A DNA stretch of 64,000 nt, taken from NCBI GenBank assembly GCA_009995595.1, contig JAACPE010000001.1:62001-126000 (forward strand), given 5' to 3'. The position numbers and the translations under genes were made by a program. This DNA comes from Alphaproteobacteria bacterium (lineage in GTDB: Bacteria > Pseudomonadota > Alphaproteobacteria > Micavibrionales > Micavibrionaceae). The notes under the pieces were generated by a model, which was not told the DNA's origin, made no database searches, and saw only the letters and a program-made list of their open reading frames with translations. Below are positions 8,790-16,194 of this stretch, in pieces; the first letter of the stretch is position 1; every line of letters starts with the position of its first letter.

Positions 8790-9635
8790 ATGACTTTAAA
8801 AAATAATATATTAACATTCTTGACGGCGCTTTGTGTAATGACTTCGGGCGCGGCCTTTGCCCAAGATAACGCCATAACAAAAGAGGCGCTTGTGCCGCAT
8901 AAGGCACTTTATGATATCAGCCTTGTAGCAACCCGAAGCGGATCGCAAGTCGTGAATATCAGCGGCCAGATGTTTTATGAATGGAAGCCAACGTGCGAGG
9001 CATGGATTACAGACCATCGCTTTTCGCTGTTTTATGAGTATGCCGACAGTCCAGGGATGAGAATTACATCTGATTTTTCCACTCATGAAACCTATGATGG
9101 GAATTTGTTCAATTATTCGGCGCGGCGCAAGCGTGGCGGAGAGCTCTATGAGGAGTTACGCGGTCAGGCAGATTTAACCAAGAAAATCCGTGAAGCTAAT
9201 TTTTCTATGCCAGAAGGCCTCACCTTTGCCATGCCAGAAGGAACTTTATTTCCCATGAGGCATACAATTAAAATGATTAACATGGCGCGGCGCGGGGATA
9301 AATTTTTTCAAGCAACCGTTTTTGATGGAAGTGATAAAGAAGGCCCTGTGGAGATTAATACATTTATGGGTAAATCTGTTAACGCCATGAGCATGCTTGA
9401 GCCTAATAAGGCCATAGATATGAGCTTAATCAATACCAAAGCATGGAAAGCGCGCATGGCGGTCTTTCCCGTCGAAAATCCAGAGGCCTCTTCTGATTAT
9501 GAAATGAATATGGTTTTTCATGAAAACGGGGTTATTTCGGACATGTTAATTGAATACGATGATTTTTCTGTCACGCAAAAGCTTGTGGCGCTTGAAAAAG
9601 CACCTTCGCTTGACACAAATTCATGCAACTTTTAA
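8790..9635 (+). CDS. eipB: EipB-family (DUF1849) periplasmic envelope-integrity protein
   Basis: A 281-residue secreted protein with signal peptide ending at GAAFAQ (about residue 25). The mature start VPHKALYDISLVATRSGS, the MFYEWKPTCEAWITDHRFSL block and the C-terminal NSCNF match the DUF1849/EipB family. In Brucella, EipB is a periplasmic beta-spiral protein needed for envelope integrity and held by a disulphide between cysteines near residues 69 and 278. Here Cys69 and Cys279 occupy the same places. The family is typical of alphaproteobacteria. It stands alone between the divergent GGDEF gene and divK. Confidence 0.9.
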   Translation: MTLKNNILTFLTALCVMTSGAAFAQDNAITKEALVPHKALYDISLVATRSGSQVVNISGQMFYEWKPTCEAWITDHRFSLFYEYADSPGMRITSDFSTHETYDGNLFNYSARRKRGGELYEELRGQADLTKKIREANFSMPEGLTFAMPEGTLFPMRHTIKMINMARRGDKFFQATVFDGSDKEGPVEINTFMGKSVNAMSMLEPNKAIDMSLINTKAWKARMAVFPVENPEASSDYEMNMVFHENGVISDMLIEYDDFSVTQKLVALEKAPSLDTNSCNF

Positions 9636-9731
9636 AAATTATGTTGTAATATTAACACTTTATACAGGAACTCCCTGCTAAGTTAAGGGGGTAAAAGAAT
9701 TAAAAAGGCAGTATTAGGGGCATCGCTATAA

Positions 9732-10100
9732 ATGACTAAAAAAGTTCTTATCGTTGAAGATAACGCGCTGAACATGAAGCTCTTTCATGATTTGCTCGAA
9801 GCGCAAGGTATCGATACGATTGAAACCCGTGACGGCCTTAAGGTGCTTGAAATTGCGCGGGAAAATAAGCCTGATCTTATATTAATGGATATTCAATTGC
9901 CTGAAATCTCTGGGCTTGATGTAACGAAAAAGCTCAAAGAACAAGACGATTTAAGACATATCCCTGTGATTGCCATCACGGCGTTTGCCATGAAGGGCGA
10001 TGAAGAAAAAATTCGTGAAGGCGGCTGCGAAGATTATATTTCAAAGCCTATATCCGTTGTTAGCTTTTTAGAAACCGTAAACAAGTATTTAGATAAATAG
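9732..10100 (+). CDS. divK: DivK-type single-domain response regulator
   Basis: A 122-residue lone receiver domain. Phospho-acceptor Asp53 sits in [16 protein letters not shown], with acidic residues in VEDN, the conserved Thr in AITAFAM and Lys in YISKPIS. Sequence and position directly upstream of pleD match DivK, the essential cell-fate regulator that in Caulobacter is phosphorylated by PleC/DivJ kinases and in turn tunes CtrA activity. No output domain is present, so it works by protein contact in the cytosol or at poles. The 36-bp gap to pleD implies one transcript. Confidence 0.93.
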   Translation: MTKKVLIVEDNALNMKLFHDLLEAQGIDTIETRDGLKVLEIARENKPDLILMDIQLPEISGLDVTKKLKEQDDLRHIPVIAITAFAMKGDEEKIREGGCEDYISKPISVVSFLETVNKYLDK

Positions 10101-10136
10101 AAAACTTTATAAAAACAAGAATAAGATAGGAAATCT

Positions 10137-11570
10137 ATGTCTGCTCGCGTACTCGTCGTTGATGATATTTTGCCCAATGTAAAGCTTTTGGAAGCAAAGC
10201 TTTCGAGCGAATATTATGAGGTTTTAACAGCCACGAGTGGCATGGAAGCCTTGGAAAAAGTGATTACAGAAAGTCCAGATATCATTTTACTGGATGTCAT
10301 GATGCCGGGCATGGACGGGTTTGAGGTTTGCGCTGCGATTAAATCAAATCCTGATGTGGCGCATATTCCCGTTGTGATGGTTACGGCACTGACTGATTCC
10401 TCTGATCGTGTTCGCGGTCTTGAGGCGGGAGCAGATGATTTTTTGAGTAAACCACTGAATGATACTGCGCTCATGGCGCGTGTGCGCTCTCTTGTGCGTC
10501 TTAAGATGACGGTTGATGAATGGCGCGCGCGCGAAATTACGGCCTCGCAACTGGGTGTTTCTGATAAAGCGCCAAGTGTGATGAGTGAGCCTGTTGAAAA
10601 TGCTAAAATCCTTGTGATAGAAGATATGGAGTTTGAACATGACAAAGTCATAAAAACCTTGGAAAAGGATAATGACGACGTCACGATTGTGACCAACGGT
10701 CCCGACGCTATGACGAAAATTAGTGAGCAAGCCTATGATCTGCTCGTGGTTAGCTTGAATTTGGAGCAAGAAGACGGCCTGCGCCTTTGTTCGCATTTGC
10801 GGTCCGCTGAAAAAACACGTTCCATCCCGATTTTAATGATTGCAGAAGATGATGATATGTCGCGCATCGCCCACGGTCTTGAAATAGGCGCGCATGATTA
10901 TATTCTTCGTCCGATTGACACGAATGAGCTTTTGGCGCGTGTTCGCACGCAAATCAGGCGCAAACGTTTCCAAGAGCGCCTGCGGGCGTCTTACGAGGTC
11001 AGCCTCTCCATGGCGCTGACAGATCCGCTAACGGGTCTTTATAACCGCCGTTATTTTGAAGTGCATTTCCAAAAATTATTGCAAAAAAACATGACAAGCC
11101 GCAAACCGATGAGCGTTTTGATGATGGATATTGACCACTTTAAGGCTGTTAATGATACTTATGGTCACGGTGTTGGTGATGAAATCCTTAAAGAATTTGC
11201 ACTGCGTGTTCAAGATAAACTGCGTGGATTTGACCTTGTGGCGCGTATGGGCGGCGAAGAATTTGCCGCAATTTTACCTGATGTATCAGAGGAAACGGCT
11301 TATATCGTTGCAGAACGTTTAAGGCGCTCTATTTCCAATCATCCCTTCAAATGCGCCGTGCCAGAAGGGCAAATTAGTGTAATGGTGTCCATTGGCGGCA
11401 CGATTATTCAACCAGGCACTCAGCAAGCGCTTGATGTTGTCTTAAAACAAGCTGATGACGCGCTTTATGCCGCAAAAGGAAACGGGCGCGATCAATGCTT
11501 TTTTGATGGTGTTGGAAAACTTAATCCAGAAGACCATTTGCCAACGCCAAGGCAGTTTATTAAAGACTAA
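10137..11570 (+). CDS. pleD: PleD-type response regulator diguanylate cyclase
   Basis: A 477-residue protein with REC-REC-GGDEF order. REC1 has phospho-acceptor Asp53 (LLDVMMPGMDGFEV). REC2 (about 155-270) has Ser206 at the acceptor position, as expected for the adaptor receiver of PleD. The GGDEF domain carries GGEEF at 372-376 with RGFD at 363-366 as an I-site. In Caulobacter, phosphorylation dimerises PleD and switches on c-di-GMP synthesis during the swarmer-to-stalked transition. Pairing with divK supports the name. A perfect palindromic terminator follows at 11602. Confidence 0.94.
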   Translation: MSARVLVVDDILPNVKLLEAKLSSEYYEVLTATSGMEALEKVITESPDIILLDVMMPGMDGFEVCAAIKSNPDVAHIPVVMVTALTDSSDRVRGLEAGADDFLSKPLNDTALMARVRSLVRLKMTVDEWRAREITASQLGVSDKAPSVMSEPVENAKILVIEDMEFEHDKVIKTLEKDNDDVTIVTNGPDAMTKISEQAYDLLVVSLNLEQEDGLRLCSHLRSAEKTRSIPILMIAEDDDMSRIAHGLEIGAHDYILRPIDTNELLARVRTQIRRKRFQERLRASYEVSLSMALTDPLTGLYNRRYFEVHFQKLLQKNMTSRKPMSVLMMDIDHFKAVNDTYGHGVGDEILKEFALRVQDKLRGFDLVARMGGEEFAAILPDVSEETAYIVAERLRRSISNHPFKCAVPEGQISVMVSIGGTIIQPGTQQALDVVLKQADDALYAAKGNGRDQCFFDGVGKLNPEDHLPTPRQFIKD

Positions 11571-11601
11571 CAACGCTACTTGGCATTATTTACTCATTAA
11601 A

Positions 11602-11630
11602 AAAGGCGCTTTTAAAAGCGCCTTTATTTT
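11602..11630. terminator. Bidirectional terminator between pleD and rpmG
   Basis: A perfect 24-bp palindrome, 11602-11613 with 11614-11625 (arms AAAGGCGCTTTT and AAAAGCGCCTTT), has T-rich flanks on both strands. It can end the divK-pleD transcript on the plus strand and the rpmG transcript on the minus strand. Confidence 0.85.
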
Positions 11631-11656
11631 TATTGGTATGATCAGAGAAACTAAAA

Positions 11657-11866
11657 CTAGTTTTTCTTTGATGGTGGCATTTTCTTTTCTTCGAAAAGAA
11701 CGTGCATGCCGCGCTTACCTGTTTCAGGATTTGTCGCCCACGGGTCATACTTCATCATTTTCATTTTTTCTGTTTGCGTCTTTGGGTTCTTTTTCTTGTA
11801 ATAACGATACCCTGTGCCAGCGGAGCTTTCCATACGCACTTTGACAGCATTTGCACCTTTAGCCAT
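11657..11866 (-). CDS. rpmG: Ribosomal protein L33
   Basis: A 69-residue basic protein starting at ATG 11864-11866, preceded by AGAAGGAATAG. KVRMESSAGTGYRYYKKKN and TEKMKMMKYDP are the L33 signature for the large ribosomal subunit. The expected KNPxTxTEK segment lacks zinc-binding cysteines, so this is the zinc-free form. It is longer than the usual 55 residues, with an insert around TNPETGKRGMH and a lysine-rich tail. The frame stays open upstream to 11944 but that extension is not L33-like. Its position near rnr is common in alphaproteobacteria. Confidence 0.93.
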   Translation of the reverse strand: MAKGANAVKVRMESSAGTGYRYYKKKNPKTQTEKMKMMKYDPWATNPETGKRGMHVLFEEKKMPPSKKN

Positions 11867-11971
11867 AATTCTATTCCTTCTACTTATCCATCTAATGGGA
11901 AATTCTGGGCTGAAAATAAGGATTTTACGGCTAAAGTCAAGCATTGCTTGGTTGAAAACATAGTGTTTGGG

Positions 11972-14281
11972 CTATTTTTTCTTGGTATAGCTGTTTTTCT
12001 TTGGTTTCCCGCCGCCTTTGGGTGGTTTACGAAACGGCGCATTGCCTGGTTTCTTGTTGCCTTTTTTATCTCTAAAGCTGCCTTTTTTCTGGCTGCGCGG
12101 CGGATCAGGAATTTTGGAGCGTTTGAACTGAATGCCTTCAATATCGGCTGATCTGTCATTCGCAACTTCGAATAATGACGACCCCGTCATGCCATCGGCC
12201 TCTTTGAGGCGCACCTGAATTTTCGCACCAAGGCGATAAATACGCTTATGGCGCCGCCCAATCAGGGCGTGCTGCATTTCATCATGCACATAATAATCAT
12301 CGGGCAGCGTACGCATCGGGATGAGACCATCGGCGCCGTTCTCATCAAGGCTGACAAAAAGGCCAAAGCGTGTGACGCTGCTGATCACGCCAGAAAACTC
12401 TGCACCGATACGTTCACTCATCCATGCGGCAGTGAAACGGTCAACGGCTGAGCGCTCTGCATCGGCGGAGTTGCGCTCTGTTTTTGAGATATGATCGGCT
12501 TTTTCAGTCAGGGTTACTTCTTCTTCCTCGCTTAATCCACCCTCGCCAAGTTTATAGGCGCGGATGAGTGAGCGATGAACAAGCAAATCGGCATAACGGC
12601 GAATAGGGGATGTAAAATGACCATATTTTAAAAGCGCTAAGCCAAAATGACCAATATTCTCTGGCGAATAAATTGCCTGTGATTGCGTTCTTAAAATCAC
12701 GGTAGAGATAAGTTTTGAATAATCGGTCTTGGCGGCCTTTTGTAAAAGCTGATTAATTTGCGCTGGTTTGGCTATACCGCTTGGAAGGGTTAGGCCAAAG
12801 CTCTCTAAAAATTCGCGCGCACTATCAAGTTTTTCGGTGGAAGGGCGGTCATGGACACGGTATACGCAGGGCGCATTTTTCATCTCAAGCGACTGTGCGG
12901 CGGCGACATTGGCTAAGATCATGAATTCTTCAATGAGTTTGTGGGCATCAAGGCGCGTGCGCATTTTGACACCTGTCATTTTGCCCTTATCATCAATCAA
13001 GATTTGGCGCTCTGGCAGGTCAAGGTCAAGGGCGCCGCGTTTTTGGCGCGCTTTGTCAAGAACCGCGTAAGCGTCATAAAGTGGCGCGATGACATCATTC
13101 ATGAGCGGCGTTGTGATGTCATCCGTAAGACCATCTCTGGCCGCTTGAACCTGTTCATAGGTCAGCCGCGCGTGGGAGCGCATCAGCCCGCGCACAATTT
13201 TGTGACGTGTGAGATTGCCGTTATCATCAATCCACAGATGAAAGGCCATGCAGGCACGATCCTCGTGCGGGCGTAGGGAACATAAATCATTCGAGAGCGC
13301 TTCGGGTAACATAGGGACAACGCGATCTGGAAAATAGGTCGAATTGCCGCGATTATACGCCTCGTTATCAAGCGCGGTTTTGGTGCGGACATAATGCGCA
13401 ACATCGGCAATCGCCACAATAAGGTGAAAGCCCCCACCTTCGGCCTCGCTTCGGCGCTGCGCAAAGACGGCATCATCAAAGTCACGGGCGTCGGCTCCGT
13501 CAATCGTTACAAGTGGGATATTCCGCAAATCTTCGCGCGTATAACTTTTACCCTTTAAAGGCGGCACTTTCAGGTTTTTGGTTTCATCAAGGACTTTATC
13601 GAGAAACCCCTCATGAAGCCCGGCTTCATGGAGTGCAATAAGACTGATAGCATTAACATCATCACGATGACCGAGCACTTGTGTCACTTTTGCCTTTTGA
13701 CGTTTGAGGCCGCGGGCGGAGATGATCTCGGCAATCACCAGATCACCCGATTTGGCATCGCCCAAATCACTCTGACCAACATCAAAATCATATTTTGCCT
13801 TTTTATCAAAAGGCGCCAGAATAAACCCTTGTTTAACCGCAACAATTTGCCCCATCACGGTGGCGCGTTGTTTATCAAGGCGGCGAATAAGTGTGCCTTC
13901 ATAAAGTGTGTCATTAAATTTCTTGAGTTTGGCCAGAACGCGGTCACCTTCTTTGACGGGCGCATTAGAGAGCAGTTCAACACGCGGCTTTGGCCCTTGG
14001 GTTTCTTCGTCCCATTCTAAAGGCACGCCATAAATATCGCCGTCAATGTCAATCTTGGTAATCTGGATAATGCCGACAGAGGGCAGAGAGTTGGGGACTG
14101 TATAACCTTTATCTGGCCCTTTGACAATTTTGCCGTCCATTTCAAGCTCGCGGAGCATTTTTTTCAGCGCCTTGCGGTCATCGCCCTTTATCCCAAAAAC
14201 GCGCACCAGCTCGCGCTTGGATTGTGGCTCTGTGGCAACTTTGATAAAGGCTAGGATCTCGTCAATTTGGGGCATACTCAT
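11972..14281 (-). CDS. rnr: Ribonuclease R
   Basis: A 769-residue processive 3'-5' exoribonuclease that degrades structured RNA. Seen in order are an N-terminal winged-helix (SKRELVRVFGIKGDDRKALKKML), cold-shock domains, the RNB catalytic domain with TIDGADARDFDDAV supplying the metal-binding aspartates, an S1 domain (SGVISSVTRFGLFVSLDENG) and a strongly basic Lys/Gly/Pro tail of about 45 residues. The tail is typical of RNase R and probably binds RNA or ribosomes. In many relatives topA lies directly upstream on the same strand; here two opposite or broken genes (14344-16030) intervene. A weak SD precedes ATG 14281. Confidence 0.96.
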   Translation of the reverse strand: MSMPQIDEILAFIKVATEPQSKRELVRVFGIKGDDRKALKKMLRELEMDGKIVKGPDKGYTVPNSLPSVGIIQITKIDIDGDIYGVPLEWDEETQGPKPRVELLSNAPVKEGDRVLAKLKKFNDTLYEGTLIRRLDKQRATVMGQIVAVKQGFILAPFDKKAKYDFDVGQSDLGDAKSGDLVIAEIISARGLKRQKAKVTQVLGHRDDVNAISLIALHEAGLHEGFLDKVLDETKNLKVPPLKGKSYTREDLRNIPLVTIDGADARDFDDAVFAQRRSEAEGGGFHLIVAIADVAHYVRTKTALDNEAYNRGNSTYFPDRVVPMLPEALSNDLCSLRPHEDRACMAFHLWIDDNGNLTRHKIVRGLMRSHARLTYEQVQAARDGLTDDITTPLMNDVIAPLYDAYAVLDKARQKRGALDLDLPERQILIDDKGKMTGVKMRTRLDAHKLIEEFMILANVAAAQSLEMKNAPCVYRVHDRPSTEKLDSAREFLESFGLTLPSGIAKPAQINQLLQKAAKTDYSKLISTVILRTQSQAIYSPENIGHFGLALLKYGHFTSPIRRYADLLVHRSLIRAYKLGEGGLSEEEEVTLTEKADHISKTERNSADAERSAVDRFTAAWMSERIGAEFSGVISSVTRFGLFVSLDENGADGLIPMRTLPDDYYVHDEMQHALIGRRHKRIYRLGAKIQVRLKEADGMTGSSLFEVANDRSADIEGIQFKRSKIPDPPRSQKKGSFRDKKGNKKPGNAPFRKPPKGGGKPKKNSYTKKK

Positions 14282-14343
14282 ATATTGAGTGTAGCGTGCT
14301 TATCTGCTACTTCTCAACGTGTAATTGGCAAAAGGGCATTTTA

Positions 14344-15354
14344 ATGCAGAAGATACTCATCACAGGCACGAGCGGGTTTATTGGCTTTCACTTGGCGCAG
14401 CGCTTATGCGGGCAGGGGCTTGAGGTTCTTGGTATTGATAATATGAATGACTATTATGATGTGTCCTTGAAAGAGGCGCGTCTGGCACTTTTGCAAAAAC
14501 ATAACAGCTTTGGGTTTATTCAGGCCGATTTGGCCGATGATGGCGCTATTGACAAGGCTTTTGCTGATTTTAAACCCGATGTTGTGGTCAATTTGGCAGC
14601 GCAAGCGGGCGTGCGTTATTCCCTAGAAAATCCGCGGGCGTATACCAATAGCAATATCGTTGGGTTTATGAATATTTTGGAAGGATGTCGCCACCATAAC
14701 GTCAAGCATTTGGTTTTTGCGTCCTCAAGCTCGGTTTATGGCGCAAACACGAAAGTCCCTTTTAGTGTAAGCGATACTGTCGACCACCCCGTGAGCCTAT
14801 ATGCCGCCACGAAAAAGAGCAATGAGATGATGGCGCATTCCTACGCGCATCTTTATGGCTTGCCGTGTTCGGGTTTGCGGTTTTTTACGGTCTATGGCCC
14901 ATGGGGGCGTCCCGATATGGCGTATTTTAAATTCACCAAAGCAATCATGAACGGTGAGCCGATCGATGTTTATAACAATGGCGATATGAAACGCGACTTT
15001 ACTTATATCGACGATATTATCGACGGTGTTGAGAAAATGATCGGCCATATTGCAACACCCAGTAGTGGATGGAATGCGGACGCGCCAGACCCCTCAATAT
15101 CTAACGCGCCGTATCGTTTGTATAATATAGGGCATAATGATCCCGTCAATTTATTAAACATGATCAATATGTTAGAGGATGTCTTGGGCAAAAAAGCACA
15201 GATCGTTATGAAGCCCATGCAACCAGGAGATGTATTAGAAACCTACGCCGATATAGACGCGATAGACGCCGCCGTAGGCTTTAAACCAAGCACGTCATTG
15301 GAAGAGGGATTGGCGAAGTTTGCGGAGTGGTATCGCGGGTTTTATGGTGAATGA
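14344..15354 (+). CDS. NAD-dependent nucleotide-sugar epimerase, UDP-glucuronate 4-epimerase type
   Basis: A 336-residue extended SDR enzyme. GTSGFIG at 8-14 is the NAD-binding loop. The catalytic set is Ser in ASSSSVYG (126-133) with Tyr153 and Lys157 in YAATK. FFTVYGPWGRPDMAYFKF and GDMKRDFTYIDD match the CapI/LpsL branch that makes UDP-galacturonate from UDP-glucuronate for capsule or LPS. The substrate is inferred from these motifs. ATG 14344 starts right before beta-1; an upstream in-frame start would add 16 unrelated residues. It sits on the opposite strand between rnr and topA and looks inserted. Confidence 0.87.
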   Translation: MQKILITGTSGFIGFHLAQRLCGQGLEVLGIDNMNDYYDVSLKEARLALLQKHNSFGFIQADLADDGAIDKAFADFKPDVVVNLAAQAGVRYSLENPRAYTNSNIVGFMNILEGCRHHNVKHLVFASSSSVYGANTKVPFSVSDTVDHPVSLYAATKKSNEMMAHSYAHLYGLPCSGLRFFTVYGPWGRPDMAYFKFTKAIMNGEPIDVYNNGDMKRDFTYIDDIIDGVEKMIGHIATPSSGWNADAPDPSISNAPYRLYNIGHNDPVNLLNMINMLEDVLGKKAQIVMKPMQPGDVLETYADIDAIDAAVGFKPSTSLEEGLAKFAEWYRGFYGE

Positions 15355-16030
15355 TTACAAAATGTTGCACGTTGGCGCATACAATTAGCAGGATCTCTTG
15401 TTTGTTGGCATGCTGATTGTAGTGGGTGTTCTTCACCATTTTGTGGTCTTGATTGTGTTTCAACATAAATTGTTGGTCGTTGAGCAAAGCTAATGCTTAG
15501 GCATATAGGTTCTCCAGCATCATAAGAGCGACTGATAAGACAGCTAGCGTTTGTATCATGGCAGATTTTTAATGCGTTGTTTCTAGCTTCTTGTTTAGTG
15601 TTGCCTTCTCCACGATAAGGCGTACCGCTCTCAGAAAAAGAAATAGCGAGGGCAGGATAAATTTCATTTCTTAGGAGAGACGCATCTTCCTGTTCTGCGT
15701 TCCCAGATACCATTGCGGTGATAGCTAAAATAAAACCAACAAAAGCTCCTAACTCTGTCCGACTAGTTTTTGGAAATGGTTGCTTACTTAATTCAACTCT
15801 TTTTTTAGTTGTATATTGTGGTTTGTGGTTTTGATTAGCTTTATTATCTATCGCAGACTTAACTATGAATATTGCAACATCGCTTGCTGTAACCTTTCCA
15901 CTTTTCCTGAGCCTTGGTAATGGTTTTTAGGTTTATTCCACGAATCTCGTTGCCTTTGAGCATTTTGCTGTCTAATGCGCGCAGCTTCGCGGCGCCAAGG
16001 GTCGGGGCTGTATAAATCGGGATCTGACAT
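15342..16030 (-). pseudogene. Membrane-anchored DUF4189-like protein, frameshifted
   Basis: On the minus strand a good start (ATG 16028-16030, AGAGG 8 bases upstream) opens a 55-residue frame rich in Arg and Gln that stops early. A second frame, one base back, is open from about 15929 to the stop at 15342. It reads through a membrane segment (ELGAFVGFILAITAMV) into a DUF4189-like domain (YPALAISFSESG, then Cys-containing SCLISRSYDAGEPICLS). The second frame has no ATG, GTG or TTG until residue Met at 15713, inside the membrane segment. A -1 shift at the A run (T at 15902-15905 on plus) would join them into one sensible protein of about 230 residues. It could be a true mutation, a programmed shift or a sequence error. 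The 3' end overlaps the epimerase by 13 bp. Confidence 0.6.
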
Positions 16031-16156
16031 AAATTTTGCCTCTTTTTATTGTCATAAAGCTTTTACGCTTTAAGTATTAATAAAAGGTTAATTTTTTTAA
16101 TCAAGTATATTTTAACCTTATCTTATAATTGCGCGGTTGTAGAGGCAGAGGCCGAT

Positions 16157-16184
16157 AGAATGCTTCGCTTTGCTCGCAATGACG
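16157..16184. repeat. Fragment resembling a dispersed intergenic repeat
   Basis: AGAATGCTTCGCTTTGCTCG followed by CAATGACG resembles the core of a repeat seen between genes in many bacterial genomes (GTCATTGCGAG...CGAAGC on the other strand). It lies 10 bp beyond the topA stop. Only one copy is visible in the window, so repeat status rests on recollection of the motif. Confidence 0.4.
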
Positions 16185-16194
16185 ACGTTCAAGA

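Noticed and set aside
10137-11570. Second receiver of PleD lacks the phospho-acceptor Asp (Ser206).
   Set aside because: This is the normal state of the adaptor receiver in PleD proteins, not decay.
13613-14020. Plus-strand frame of 135 codons inside rnr.
   Set aside because: Antisense to the conserved RNase R domains with no SD or family likeness; shadow frame.
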